Below, piece after piece: positions 31,170 through 43,839 of a stretch of DNA of 64,000 nt. The stretch lies in contig NC_085137.1 in the NCBI RefSeq assembly GCF_035046485.1, positions 132,684,703 to 132,748,702 of the forward strand, given 5' to 3'. A program made the position numbers and the translations under genes. Source of the DNA: Aedes albopictus (lineage: Eukaryota; Arthropoda; Insecta; Diptera; Culicidae). Under the pieces are notes generated by a model, which saw only the letters and a program-made list of their open reading frames with translations, was not told the origin of the DNA and did not search any database. Within the stretch, counting starts at the first letter, position 1; every line of letters begins with the position of its first letter.

Positions 31170-34100
31170 TAGCAACCTTTTCCGTTAAGCATGGAAAGAA
31201 TGCAGTTGAAAGTTATTTGAACAATAACATTTAAGAGATATTAGATGATGACTGACCTCACTCAGGACCACCAAACTCAACCATAAACAATACACTCTGT
31301 AACATGACGAACAACATGGTAGCAGTCAAAAACAGACACAGGTGCTGCCGCTTCTTTCCCCATTATCATTATTAGCATATCTTGGGAGCCGGCTTTCCAT
31401 CAATTGCCAAACATCCCGGTCGTAATGGTTAGACCGCAAACTTGTTAATCTGCAGACATTTAGCTAATTTGCGGTATTGCCATCGTTTCTATTTTTATCG
31501 CAAAATCCAAATTTATTCGAAAAGAAATGAAGAGCTCCATCATGATTCCGTGGGTTTTACGGTCCCAGCGGGGCTCACCTGTGGTTATTTTTAGCTAATA
31601 GCTTACGACCATCTCATTATCATACGTGCCGAATTTCGGGCTTTGATGGCTCTTGGTTATCGAATGTCCGCTGGGCTTGCAATGTTGTATATTCTGACCT
31701 TTTCCGTTTTTATTTTGTTTTGCAACAAATTTTCACACCCGTTCGAAAGTTTTTAAAGTAGACAATGTTTGAAACATGTTTCGGATGAATTATTCATACA
31801 TATCTGATAGTGTTTTTTTCGGACAAAATACTGTTTTCTTTTTTATGAATGATAGCCGATTAAAATAAACAAGTGGCTTAGTCGATAATTTAGTCCAGAT
31901 GCAAATCCCTATGCTGAAGTTTAACGAGATTTCTCGAACGATACTCATCTCTTGATTTTCTACACTAACAAAAAAAATCTTAAAGCCACAAAATGCACAA
32001 AAGTCGGTGACAGTCCACAAAAAGCCAAAAAACTGGCCAATACCAGTGTGTAGCAAAAAAAAATTGCACCGCTCACCACAATAACAGTCGGGAAAAAAAT
32101 CCACAAACTCATCTTCCCATAACCTGCCCATATCGGTCAGTTGTTGGACCGCAAATTCCGCGAAGTGGGCAGGTGAATTTCGCTCCTTTGGTCCACAACC
32201 ACACACACAGTACAGCATTCACTCTACCTGACTGTTTTGTTGAATCGACTCAAATAAACTGGTTTTGCGCCGCCAAAAGACTAGCGTGATCCGTGCTGCT
32301 GGAGAAGTGCCACTTTCAGTTTCGACGACGAAATCTCGGAGCATCTTCGCGAGCGAGCAGATTTTTTTTTCGGGAGATTATTCAAAGTATTATGGGGTGA
32401 CTGTACCTTTTTCAGAGGAACAAAAAAAAATGGAATTATTAATATTTTTTAGTAGTTTTGTTTGTATGAAATACTAAATTTTCCACAATATGACAACTGG
32501 TTTGGTGGTCTATATAGCTATAGCGTTGTATGAATAAGATTTTGAGTTTAATCCCTGATTGTTACCTCATTCTCTTTTGTTTATCATTTCATATCATTTG
32601 TAGCCATAGCAGTGCTTTTCACAATGTGCGCAGTGGGCGAGCGATTGCATCATCAATCATTAACTTGAATTCTGACGTATCAGACACCGCTATCGCCCAA
32701 TAATAATAGAAAAACTTGCTATTACAACATTTCGAGTAGATGGAAAATCACGGTGCCCATATTTGACACTTCCACCCCAGCAGCAAATTTAGTGGTCGAA
32801 CATGGAACAACACAATCTTAATATCGCTCACCCACTTTTTTCTCCTCCGGCCCCCGGAGAAGCTGTCCGCGCGCGCATCACGGGAACACTTGTTTGTTTC
32901 CTTCTTGAGTGGCCGCAAATCGTTGACGACGACGACGAGACGGTTCGAGCATCTTCTACCTGCGCTGAAATGACGATGAGCAGGTCGTTTTGCCAAAAAC
33001 GTTTCGCCTTCCTTTTTCTTGCGCAGGTTTCGGATCATGTATGTAAGACTTCCTCGCTGCTGCCACTCAGATGGGTCGAACAGGAAAGCTTAGCGGATAA
33101 AACTTTCTAGCGATTTACAATTTTAATGTGATTTATTTGTTTGGATTTGAGCGGTCGTTGGTGCCAGGAGGGCACAAAAAAACAGACCACGATCAGAAGG
33201 ATGAGACGGGAAGGATGATTTTGGCGAAATAGTTTTGGATTAGCGATTGGATGCGCACGGAGGCCGGCGATGGTGTGGTTGCGGTCGGTGTGGGAAACTT
33301 TCGAATTTTCAGCATACGTTGAATGTGTGGCGATCATCAGAGTGCATTTTTCAAATTCGGTATGGAAGCAGGATTAATTAACGCTTTTTGATATGGTGGT
33401 ATGTTTCACATTTCTGGGAATATGTATATGTTGGATTTTGCAAGGAGCTCTAAGTAGATTAGACAGGCTTGGGCATCTAAGGGCTACCGCTTCTGCTCTT
33501 GGTCTCAGTGATTGGCGCGGCTCGGTTTTCCTACTTCATAAATGTATCTTGCATTTTTTCTATGCCAACATGTAATGTATACTAAAATCCACCATCTCAT
33601 GTTGGTGCAGGTAATTTAAGTATCTGAGTAGATTAGCGATTACAGTATCAACTCTTCCAATTTTGTCCTGCATTTTTCTCATGTTATGTATCTAAACATA
33701 ACGAGTAATTTGTTCACAGAAAATAGAATCTAAATTCGGTTTTTCATGATTTGGACTGCACATAAACAACTTTGAAGTAATGTTACTGTCTGGAAAGAAA
33801 GTTAAGTAAGGAAATATTGATAAGAATTTACTTCATATAAATATATTCCTACATAAATGTCCAAGTATCATTTTTAGGAAAATGAACTAGAAAGGGTTCT
33901 TAGATCTATCAGAAAACCAAATCAAAAGATATTAAGTTTTATGACGGTTCTCAAAACCTCTACAAGACTAATTGGTCATCAAAATGTTACTTGGGTGTAT
34001 TGAGTATTCAATGGTAAAATTTACTAGAAGTTTTTTATCTTTATTTTGAGAAATTTATGATTTTTATATTTTAATGCAAAAGACCGTTTTTTCGGTATTT

Positions 34101-35300
34101 AATTTTTAAAAATTCATTTTGAATTCAAAAATCAGTCTCGAAATGAAGTCCTAAAATCAGATTGGTTGAATACACCTTTTGATGGCTGCCCTACTGTATG
34201 ACAGCTCGATGCAGTATAAAATCTAGCTAGCGATGATCCAACAAATTGCTCCCACAACCCTGAAATTGTTTTTTTAATTAGTTCACAAGCACCGAAAATC
34301 ACGAAAATTCGTAATTCGGCTAAGTTTTCTGTGTTGATTACCAATATGCAGCTATTTAGATACCGCGGGGTTTTTATACGTAATGGGTACAAAAATTTGC
34401 TACGGCATCTAGAAGTTTGAACAAATTTTAGGTATTCAGTATAATTGCAATTTTTTCAGTTAGAAGATTTTTTTAAAAGTTCATGCATGCAACGAGTTAT
34501 TTTGCACACATGTTTCTAAAAAAATAATCGGGATTAAAAAAAAAAAGTTTTCTCGAAAGCAGTATTTGCAAATACTAGCCCTAATCATTCCTTTATACAT
34601 TTTTTGAGGGGCATAAAATCTTCGTTGTTTCTGGCCCAATTTTCAAAAGTTTTGAATCAAAATTACCGGTCATGGTTCCTATTTCTATATTTCATTTTCA
34701 TTTTCATTTTGCAGCATTTGGTGGGGCGATGAGAGCGCAAGTCAGTCCAAAGCCGATGATAAGGAGGGGTAATGGCTGAATAGTCTTTGCTGACCACATA
34801 AACGCCATGGGATAGGACAAGGGTATTTTGGTGTGGGATAAGGGTGTTGGTACAGACTTGACAATATCAATGCTATTCAGATGCAAAATAATTTTAAGGC
34901 TCAATAGTGAATCGCATACCTTCCAAAACCAAAAAACAATAATCCATAAAATACCAAGCAAGTCAAAGAAAGAAAAAGCGCCCGATTGTTCATTTTGTCA
35001 ATTATAACAAACGGAAACTTCTACCCTCTCCGACTCGCCAGTCACCCCGGAAAAATGTCCCTTCAGTTCTGGAAAATATATTATCCCCATTAAGCCTTTA
35101 ATCGAATTGTCCGCGTGGTCTTGTAGTACCCCTGCTAGGTAAGAACCAGTCATTGCCATACATATTAAATGCTAGACATGACCTCATGGATAGCATTTGC
35201 ATATATAAAAGCTTTGCTGATGTGACTTTCCTATTAGGCAATTCTCTCATCACATGTTTGTCTTCAAAACCTTGTCAAGCTTAGAAAATTGGAGTTAATA
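31170..35300. other. Long stretch without a recognised gene
   Basis: A 142-codon minus-strand frame at 31790-32218 shows no motif I can name and lies in AT-rich DNA. 32600-33340 is GC-richer with GACGACGACGAGACGG and looks single-copy. A TTTTCA repeat lies at 34690-34712. A TATATAAAAG box preceded by ATTTGCAT lies near 35200-35214. Nothing else can be supported. Confidence 0.4.
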
Positions 35301-35307
35301 AATAATA

Positions 35308-35905
35308 CAGTATGCGGCAGGAAAAAATGCGAAAGTGTTTTTCAACTTCAAACCTCATTTTCGTCCATTTGACATTAACCTATCTATGTTTCAACGTTCC
35401 ATGATCTATAATAGGCTAGTTTTCTGAAAAGTTAATTAAAAAATTTCCCATTTTGGTCACTAACCTTTACAGGGCGGCGCCTGAAGATGAAGACAACCAG
35501 AATTTTCAAACCGCAAAAAATCGCACAGGTCGCTAAATTTCGCATCTGATAAAACAAAATTTTTGATTTTCTCTACAATATCATCAAATATATGTACTTA
35601 TTTCATCTGGTATGTGAAACTACATGGCTCTGGATCAATTTGGTCTGGTTGTTCATCGAATTTGAGCTAATTTTGTTACTGTTATAGTCATTTTGTTTAA
35701 TGACCATTGGGCACGCAGTTTATTGATATCCGCTTATTAGGCCTACATTATCACATGTTAAACATCAAATGTGTTCATTTTTATTTTTCAGTGCTAGAAT
35801 ATAGACATTGACTGATACACTGTCATGAAAAAATAGTCATATATATCCCATATTTAGCGTGTAATAGTGCCTTGAACTTTTCGCATTTTTTCCTGCCGCA
35901 CCCTG
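35308..35905. mobile_element. Mariner-type MITE, full copy
   Basis: The ends are CAGTATGCGGCAGGAAAAAA at the left and, complemented, CAGGGTGCGGCAGGAAAAAA at the right, with TA duplication (35306-35307 and 35906-35907). The length is 598 bp. It has no transposase. A fragment of the same family lies at 26256-26420. Confidence 0.85.
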
Positions 35906-35907
35906 TA

Positions 35908-36845
35908 CATTACAAGGTTCAAATTCCCATAGAATGAGATCATTCATTCGCACTACAACACCATAGGAGATAATATCCCATTGGCTGATTACAGTACAAA
36001 TGCGAAAAATCTCCCTTTTCCCCCTATCCGCAACCCGGGGACGCGCCCTGTTGGATTTCGAAAGCCTCGGAGAATATTACAAACCTTCAATGGCATTCCC
36101 ATACACTAACCCACATTGCCCATTCAGGGGTCTGACTGGGCCTATTACCCTCCCTCAGTTTGTAATATTCTCACCAACTTGGAATTATATTTTCCCGGCA
36201 CATAAATGACTTCAACAAATGTTCGATATACTATGCAGCATCATGATCAGTATAACAATATCAGATGACTTGAAGATCTGATTTTCACATAATTGTTTGC
36301 CATTGATTATACATTCAGCTATTCCAATCATTACTGCAAAGCATATCGACTACATGCCTGAAATCAAAGCTTCCTGGAAGATATAATCCAAGCCCAGGGG
36401 GTTCCTATTTCTATATTTGCAACAAAACCTGTCATTCATCACCTTTTTCCAGAATTTTTCCGGGGTTTCTTGGGGTATGGCATTTTTCTCGGGTGTTGGT
36501 ACGCATGCTAAATTCTGCCGATGAATGCCTTTCGACACACCAAACATCATGAAGTCACGATACATGTACATTTCTAGAACCTTCTGGCCACCTAATTCCC
36601 TCGGGAAAGTGGCCAGTTTTTTAATAGTTTTGAATCATGCCTTGCGTATAACACACTTTTATTTTATATCTTTGTTTTGACAACCAAATGAACAACATAA
36701 CTTTCATTTCCATGGATAGAATGACACTTCAATCGCCTGTCATTTCGCTTCAAACCAAATTTTTAACCACACAACCTTCAAATGCAATGCATTTTGAAAA
36801 TAGTTCCCGGGCAACAGAAAAGATGAAATTTTCGAAATGACTAAT
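35908..36845. other. Unassigned spacer
   Basis: No gene is recognised. The 69-codon plus frame at 36000-36209 sits in moderately GC-rich DNA but has no supporting signal. Confidence 0.35.
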
Positions 36846-36849
36846 TTCG

Positions 36850-36890
36850 AAATTATTTTATAATCGAAACCTCCGATTATAAAATAATTT
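36850..36890. repeat. Perfect 17-bp stem hairpin
   Basis: AAATTATTTTATAATCG at 36850-36866 is followed by a 7-base loop and its exact complement at 36874-36890. It lies just outside the head-to-head tRNA-like repeats. Confidence 0.85.
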
Positions 36891-36899
36891 GGTTCTCCT

Positions 36900-37030
36900 T
36901 AAAGAAACCAGTATGTCAAAAATAGACGTAAAAGCTTGAAGTATATTTTAGGCAAAGTACGTTTAATTGACAAATTGAGAGATAAATTTGTGACAAAAGT
37001 ACCACTTGTTTTAGTGGGATTCGATCGCAC
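36900..37030 (-). mobile_element. tRNA-containing repeat, truncated minus copy
   Basis: On the minus strand it has a B-box-like TGCGATCGAATCCC and the tail TCTCAATTTGTCAATTAA, then GTACTTTGCCTAAAATATAC. It stops in the tRNA-like unit at the junction with the plus copy beginning near 37030. Confidence 0.75.
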
Positions 37031-37192
37031 GACTCCGTAATTTGTTCTGTGGCTTAGTTGGTTAAAGTGCCGGACTAGCGATACGGAGTCGTGAGTTCGA
37101 ACCCACCAAAACAAGTGGTAATTTTTTCACAAATTAATCTCTCAATTTGTCAATTAATCGTACTTTGCCTAAATTATACTTCAAGTTTTTAC
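37030..37192 (+). mobile_element. tRNA-containing repeat, plus copy
   Basis: Its tRNA-like unit (about 37037-37112) has TTCTGTGGCTTAGTTGG and GAGTTCGAACCCACC. The anticodon stem CCGGA/TACGG pairs at four of five positions, better than in the other copies. The tail is the mirror image of 36900-37030, so the two form a head-to-head palindrome. Confidence 0.75.
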
Positions 37193-37202
37193 GCCTCCAG
37201 TA

Positions 37203-37279
37203 CTGCCGTTCTACGCCTGATTGTCCCATGTTACATGGGATTCCCATATAACATGGGACAATCGGGCGTAGAACTGCAG
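37203..37279. repeat. Strong hairpin, 31-bp arms
   Basis: CTGCCGTTCTACGCCTGATT, continuing TGTCCCATGTTA, is answered by TAACATGGGACAATCGGGCG, continuing TAGAACTGCAG, with a short CATGGGATTCCCATA centre. Two or three mismatches. A minimal MITE is likely. Confidence 0.8.
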
Positions 37280-37299
37280 AGTAGATCTTGTGAATTTTT

Positions 37300-37580
37300 T
37301 TTAGGAATTGCTTCTGGTGTACATCCAGTTATTTATCGTGGGATTGTTCACGAAGCTTTCCTGTACTATTCTTCCTACAGTTTCGGCTTGAATATTTGGA
37401 ATTTTGCCTGAATTCCGGGATTAATACATTTCTTTTGGGATCCTCAAGAAGTTCCTTCTCAGATTCTCCAAGAATTCCTTCTGAGATCCTTCAACAAGTT
37501 CCTTCGGGAATTTCTTCTGAAGATCCTTCCAAAATTTATTCAGTAGTGCCTCCTGGTCTTTCTCAAGAAGTTAACTTTGG
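37300..37580 (-). repeat. Short patch of degenerate minisatellite
   Basis: GATCCTCAAGAAGTTCC, TCTCCAAGAATTCCTTC and GTTCCTTCGGGAATTTC words resemble the 24-bp family. It ends where LINE sequence begins. Confidence 0.5.
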
Positions 37581-37599
37581 AATCTTAGAACTTACTAAC

Positions 37600-39330
37600 T
37601 TTCAGTCCTGGGCGCCCACGGTTATGCAGAGGGCCGATATGAAAGATCTCCATCCTGGGCGATTGCCCGCCATCGTCTTGACCTGTAGCCAGGTCAAATT
37701 TCTGTCAACTTGTTTTATTTCATTATTGAGGCTGCGCCACCATGAGCCTCTGGGTCTGCCTCTGCTGCGATGTCCTGCTAGGTTCCAGTCTAGCGCGTGC
37801 TTGCAGATTTCGTTTCCGCCTCTGCGTAGAGTGTGGTGCGTCGAATAATCTGGTTGCAATCTCGCAAAAACAGCCCTCGCCTTCTTGATCCGTGCACCTA
37901 TGTCGATCTTGGTGCCGCCATCGGCCGCCATTTGGCTACCAAGATATTGGAAGCTTTCAACATTCTCCACTGCTTGCCCAGCTACCGTAAAGCTGGAGGG
38001 GTTTACCGTGTTTACAGCCAACGATTTGGTCTTGCTGACCTGCCTCCGAGGAGCGATTGGCAAAATCGTCGTGCTTGCTCTGCATATCAGAGCGCCGTTG
38101 AGCTAGGAGAACAGTGTCATCAGCCAACTCGAAGTCATTTAGGTGCTCCATGGTAATGGGCTGCCACAGAAACCCACGATTTGGTTCACGGTCAATCGCA
38201 CCTATTTACCAGGATCTCGTCGATTACGATGTCGATTACGAACAGTAGCAGTGATAGTATACATCCTTGGCTCACTCCAGCAACGACCCGGATGGGATCG
38301 GACAAGACACTCTGCACGAAAATGCCCTGTACTGTGCTTCAATGAGGCCGATGATTTTCTCAGGGACACCCTTGCGGCTGAGGGCTCCTCACATGTTTAC
38401 GTGATTGTGAAAGTTGTTTCGTAATCAATAAACACCAGGTAGAGATACTGTTGGAATTAATTGATTTGCTCCAAGATGATACGGAGTGTGACAATATGGT
38501 TCACACAGGATCGTCCGGCACGGAATCCTGCTTGCTGCCGCCGGAGAGTTGCGTCAATCTTCTCCTGTACCCGGTTAAGGATCACTTTGCAGAGGACTTT
38601 GAGGACGATGCACAGCAGCATGATATCCCGCCAATTATCGCATACAGTCAGGTCACCCTATTTGTGTACCTTTACTAAGACGCCTTGCATCCAGTCGGCC
38701 GGAAATGTCGCGGTTTCCCATATGTTGCAGAATAATTAATGCAGCAGTTGGGCAGATACTACGGGGTCAGCTTTGAGCTTCTTGGCTGATATGCGATCGA
38801 CCCCCGGGGCTCTGTTCGATTTCATGCTACGGATGGCTATTTCTATCTCCTGCAATGATGGAGCTTCGGTGTTGACACGGGTAATGCGTCGAACCCTTGG
38901 CGGATCATGCTGAGATATTGGCGTGGCGTGGCCGATACTTGAAAAAGGTTTCCAAAGTGCTCGAACCAGCGTTTCAACTGTTTTTGGGTTTCGAGAACAG
39001 TAGGTTGTTGGCCTAAGGTCCCCTATCCACCGTGGTGGGGCTGCCACCTTAGGTATAGCTTCCGGTGGAGGAGTATTTCATACCCAGCCGGTGAATATCA
39101 GAACAGACGCTGTTCGAGCCGCTCCTCCTTGGTGAACAGACGATCGGGACGTACCTCCTCAATCTAGCTGAAGTCAGAAGGACAACAGTGCCCAGGCTGC
39201 ACTACCAGCTAAGCACACAACTCTTAGCTGGCGGTCGTTGCCATTGCTTGACCCGTGGAAGCATGAGGTAGGGACTTGTGAGGACCAGAGCCATGTTGGA
39301 CGCTCTCCTTACCGACTCACCGTTTTGCAG
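37600..39330 (-). pseudogene. Second-type LINE reverse transcriptase relic
   Basis: On the minus strand, from high to low coordinate, the following can be read. AIRSMKSNRAPGVDRISAK (near 38800) is followed by ATFPADWMQG. WRDIMLLCIVLKVLCKVI and QQAGFRAGRSC lead to VTLRIILEQIN and LYLVFIDYE. VSQGCILS near 38250 precedes MEHLNDFELADD near 38130 (catalytic ADD). VNTVNPSSFTVAG, ESFQYLGSQMA and GARIKKARAVFARL come next, then RRGGNEICKHALDWN and GRPRGSWWRSL. Frames break at about 38740, 38400, 38200 and 38060, and the finger-to-thumb joint before LRRGGNE is deleted. It differs from the RTE-like copies elsewhere (different motifs around every box). Above 39050 the link region becomes unreadable. Clade not resolved. 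Confidence 0.85.
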
Positions 39331-39444
39331 CCCGGAATCTTAGAAGGATCTACAGAAAGAATGCACGAAAAATTCCAGAAAAATGTTCAAAACGATCTCC
39401 TTGAGAAATTAACTTCCAGACAGGAAACCAACAGATTGTTTTGT

Positions 39445-39560
39445 TTTTTTAACGAGATTTTTAATCCGGGGCTATCATCTCGTGACCTGCACTGTACTTG
39501 CCTCCGAAGGAAGAACTCAGATTTTGTGAGTATGTCGGGAGTGGGATTCGAGGAATTTGT
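39445..39560 (-). mobile_element. tRNA-related SINE (GAGATGAAC type), partial
   Basis: AACGAGATTTTTAATCC, GGAAGAACTCAGATTTTGTGA and GTCGGGAGTGGGATTCGA match the plus-strand reading of the copies at 21400 and 48319. It breaks off at the B-box. Confidence 0.75.
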
Positions 39561-39564
39561 GATC

Positions 39565-40190
39565 AGGTCAACATGAGGACTATTTGGTCGTTACCCTACC
39601 GCAGGAAAGTCCATTAAGTAGCGATACCATTCATGAAGGAGGTTTTGTTCAATAATCCCTCCTAACATTTCACTTATACTTTCAAATGAAATTTGCGCGA
39701 TACTCGTAATTTTCTCAATGATGCCTCCTAGAATTACTCCATGAATTATGAAACTACTTTCAAAAAACCATGTAATAGACAGTTAGTTCGTCTAAAATTC
39801 CATAAAAATATTTACAGGAATCACTAGAAAATCCTAAAAATAAGTTATTCTGAAATATTGCATTTGGCAGAATAATTCCAATGATTTGAAATTTCTCTTA
39901 AAATTATCTCAGATATTTTTTAAGAAAATATTTCTGTAAAAAAAAGTTCCAGTAAGGCATACACTTCAGCAAAATCCAAAAGTAGATTTACCAGAATGTG
40001 CAAGATTATTTGCTCTAAAAATTCATTAAACCTTGAGCAGCAGAAATCCTTTCTGGACATTTCTGTGAGACCTATAAATGGAATCCAAAAGAATTTCGTA
40101 CAAGTATTTCACATAGTATCAACATTTCAAGAAAATATTCAAGAATTACCATTCCTTGAAATGTTTTTGAAAATAAATTATGGTCCATTT
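39565..40190. other. AT-rich spacer with faint minisatellite words
   Basis: A few 'gaaatttctc' and 'ttccag' words are present but no unit is definable. No gene. Confidence 0.35.
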
Positions 40191-40194
40191 CGGA

Positions 40195-41250
40195 AACCCG
40201 GGGTCCATTTGGACCTCAAATTTGATCTTCTGTATCTCATGATCCTGACTTCTTAGAAGATCGGTGTTTTCAGCAAATATGTTGGGTTGGTCAAGGACTT
40301 ACAGGTGCTGGACCTTTTAATTCGAAATTTCATATATAGGTGGCGCTAGTGAGCATGTAAGTATTAAGTATTTGAGCACATATACATATATCAAGATCCT
40401 GACCACATAGAAATTTGGTGTCTTCAGCAAAGTTGTTTATTAGATAAAGTGTTTACTAATGATGGACCGTTTGTTTGAAAATTTCACTCATAGATGGCGC
40501 TACTGAGCGTGCAAATTTTATATTAATGTATCTCAGGATCCTGATCACCTAGAATGATGGTATCTTCGGCAATGTTGTTGACTTGCTCAAGGACTGAGAG
40601 ATGCTGGCCTGTTTGATTCGGAACTACATACATAGGTGGCGCTTGTGAGCATGTAAGTGTTAAGTATATGATCACATATATATCAAGATCCTGACCACAT
40701 AGAAATTTGGTGTCTTTGGCAAAGTTGTTTATTGGGTCAGGTGTTTACTAATGATGTACCGTTTGTTTGAAAATTCCACACATAGATGGCGCAACTAATT
40801 GTGCAAATTTAATGTTTCATGTATCTCAGGATGCCGAGCACCTAGAAAGATGATATCTCAGGCAAAGATGTTGGATAGGTCAAATACTTACAGATGATGT
40901 GCCGTTTGATTTGGAACTCCACGTATAGGTGGCGTTACTGAACTCGCATATTTCTTATATCACACTTATCGCAGGAATCTGATCATTTTGAAAGATGGGG
41001 TCTTCGGAAAAGTTGTTGCGTAGGCCAAGTAGTTACAGACCATGCGCCGTTAAATTTGGAAATTCGGTGAGCATTCAAATTGTATATGTATATGTATCTC
41101 AGGATTCTGAGCTCAAACAAACATGGGGTCTTCGGCAAAGTTGTTTGGGTAGATCAACGCTTACAGTTAATGTGCCGTATAATTCGGAACTCCACATGTA
41201 GGTGGCGGTACCGCGCATGCAAATTAAATATTTCACATGTATTAGGATTC
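40195..41250 (+). repeat. 145-bp satellite, left arm
   Basis: About seven units of 140-160 bp read ATAGGTGGCGCTAGTGAGCA, then an AT-rich stretch, TATCTCAGGATCCTGA, CTTCGGCAAAGTTGTT, AAGGACTTACAGATG and TTTGATTCGGAA. TGGCGC cores lie near 40331, 40492, 40637, 40785, 40930 (weaker) and 41203 (weaker). The outer edge carries GGGGTCCATTTGGACC (40200). Confidence 0.85.
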
Positions 41251-41434
41251 ATTGTCATACCTCTCAGGTTTACCCATTTTGTTGAACTAGTTACTTTTTG
41301 CGTTGTGGCTCACGGTGTACAACGTAGTGACAATGAGTACAATTTATGTGTGGGTATATGTTTCTTCTACTTACATGGCAAACTTGTGGCCGTGCGGATA
41401 GCATCGTCAAACATATTGGATGGTGTGACATACT

Positions 41435-41458
41435 GTTTGAGCAACAGAGAGAGAGAGA
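41435..41458 (+). repeat. GA microsatellite
   Basis: A short run of GAGAGAGAGAG. Confidence 0.8.
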
Positions 41459-41588
41459 GCGGCGCTGGAGGCGTAGTGTTAAGCGTAACAGGTGGCAAGG
41501 TAAGACAAAAACATCTGATCACGTCTTCCTTTGAATGTACAGCCGTTGGTCCCGTTCCATGTGTTAAAGGATTTGAAATGAAGGGTGG

Positions 41589-41702
<114 letters not shown>

Positions 41703-42089
41703 TGGATGTCTTCTTGACCATCCGTGTTTGGGCTTCGTACCCTAAATAGGCCGAAGTAAAATTATAACTGATGCCAGAACGGTGAGCCGACATATTTTAG
41801 CTGAGTCAAATGTTTTCCAAAGACCAATATTTTAGTAATTTATGTACAAAATTTCATTTCACTCGGTTCCCTTAATCTTGAAATGTAGCAGTTTAATAAA
41901 CGGTAGTGAAATTAGAATTATTATACTAGAAAAACTTCAACTTTGAAATGAGTCAACCAATCCAGCCCAGGAAATGTACCTATTATAGCTAACTAGTTAG
42001 GAAATCAGCAGTCAAAATTTGAGAAATTTTGGAGCATTCGATAAAAAGTTACAGCTTGTTGAAAACTTTCTAGAACAAAATGAAAATTT

Positions 42090-42700
42090 GTATGCTCATG
42101 CAAATTTGCAACTAGCGCCGCCTAGTGGCCGAAACTCTAATCAAACAATAATTCAAATGAAAGCCCTTGATCTAGCCCACAACTTTGCCAAATACACCAT
42201 ATTTCTAAATAATCAGGATCCTGAGATATGCACAATTTAAAATTTGTTCTCACTCTAGCGCCGCCTAGCGGTGTAATTCCGAATCATACGTACCATCATT
42301 TGTAAGTCCTTTACCGACCAAACAACTTTGCCGAAGACACCAAAGCACAATGTAATCAGGGTCCTGAGATATATGATATTGAAATTTCGCTAGGCGGCGC
42401 TAAAGTGAAAACAAATTTCAAATTTTACATATCTCAGGATCCTGATTATTTAGAAATATGGTGACTGCAGGGAAGTTGTTAAAAATATCAAGGACTTTCA
42501 GATGAATTATTGTTTAGTTAGATTTTCTGCCATTAGGTGCTAATAGCAAATTTGCAAACACATAGAAATAATAATTAATAGCTAGAAAATCTTTACCAAG
42601 CTTTAACTTCTTATGAGGTGCACCTAAAATTCTCAAATTTTGACTGCAAGTTCCCCAACTAGTTAGCTATATTTCTTACAAATTAGAGCTTGATTGGCTA
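42090..42700 (-). repeat. 145-bp satellite, right arm, first block
   Basis: The unit is now inverted: CTAGCGCCGCCTAGTGGC (42113), CTAGCGCCGCCTAGCGG (42256), with CCTTGATCTAGCCC, AACTTTGCC and ATCAGGATCCTGAGATAT between. One core near 42395 is turned back to plus orientation. Confidence 0.8.
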
Positions 42701-42715
42701 ACCCTACGTGAAGTA

Positions 42716-43658
42716 AGGAGTGTATCGTAAAGTAGTTGAAAATGTTTACAATAGCCTCAAAAATAGTTTAATACATCTTTTGAGTATTTTTTTTGAGATA
42801 CTGTATAAATCCTTGAAAAAAGAAATGACTTTTATGATTTTCTAAAAATGTTCTTTCAACTGGGTTTTAACCTAGATTACTGAACGCATGTTTTTAAATT
42901 TTTGCACACCTTCTAAAAAATTGCGAAAAAAGTTCGATAATGTTCGAAAATTGCTAACTTTTTTGTGCAAATATAATAAGCTCCAGAATCCTCATGATAT
43001 AGGCAAATTATTTTTTTCAAGAAAAACCACTGTATATAAGCGCAATTCTTAAAAATGAAAAAAGGCCATTTTTGAGGAACCCCTTTTTTCTATGCTCCTC
43101 CAAATCATGTTTACGCAAATAAAAAATACATAAAATGAAAAATTCGCATTTTCTAAAATAGGGTATGTTTTTTAATTTATGGACGAGTAGGTTAGAGCAA
43201 AAAATAGAATTTTATAACCTTTTAAGATATTAAAATCAGAACTTCAAAGTTTGACCAAAAAATTGACGTTTTTTGAAGTGGACCATTTTGTAGATATAGG
43301 AGATTTTTCTATCGAAAATATGAATTTTTTAAGTCGGTGTTGAATGATATGTTATGTGTACATAACTGTTAACATGCATCAATATTTTCTTGTTTTTTAT
43401 CGTACAAATTTTATTCGCTACAGATTTTTGAAATGTTGGAAAATCTTAACAAAATTGAATTTTGTGCAGATTTTTATTTTGTGAGGTATATTCATTTAAC
43501 CATATTTTCAGTAATACTAAACATTTTCCAAATTTTTCCAAGCTGTTCTAAACTTATCTATATTGTGAATATTTCATAGAAGAACCGAAATGAGAAGACC
43601 AACCCAGCTTCGATATAGAGCATCCTGAACATTTTCAACTACTTTCCGATACACTCCT
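42716..43658. mobile_element. TA-flanked MITE inserted in the satellite
   Basis: The ends are AGGAGTGTATCG, then T or G, then AAAGTAGTTGAAAATGTT, inverted at 43627-43658. TA lies on each side (42714-42715 and 43659-43660). The length is 943 bp, very AT-rich. No transposase. Confidence 0.85.
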
Positions 43659-43839
43659 TAGAAGTGTTTCTAGTAAAATACTCCTCATTCTACTGCAGTT
43701 TATTAAACTACTATAACTTAGGATGAAGTTAAACAAATTTAATGAAATTTTGAAAATGTATGACTAATACATTGGTCTTTGATTACCATTTGACTTGACT
43801 CAAATATATCTGAAGGGAAAAAAGTTACAGCTTGTTGAA

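Noticed and set aside
31790..32218. 142-codon minus frame as a gene
   Set aside because: No recognisable motif, low-complexity AT-rich context and no splice or repeat support.
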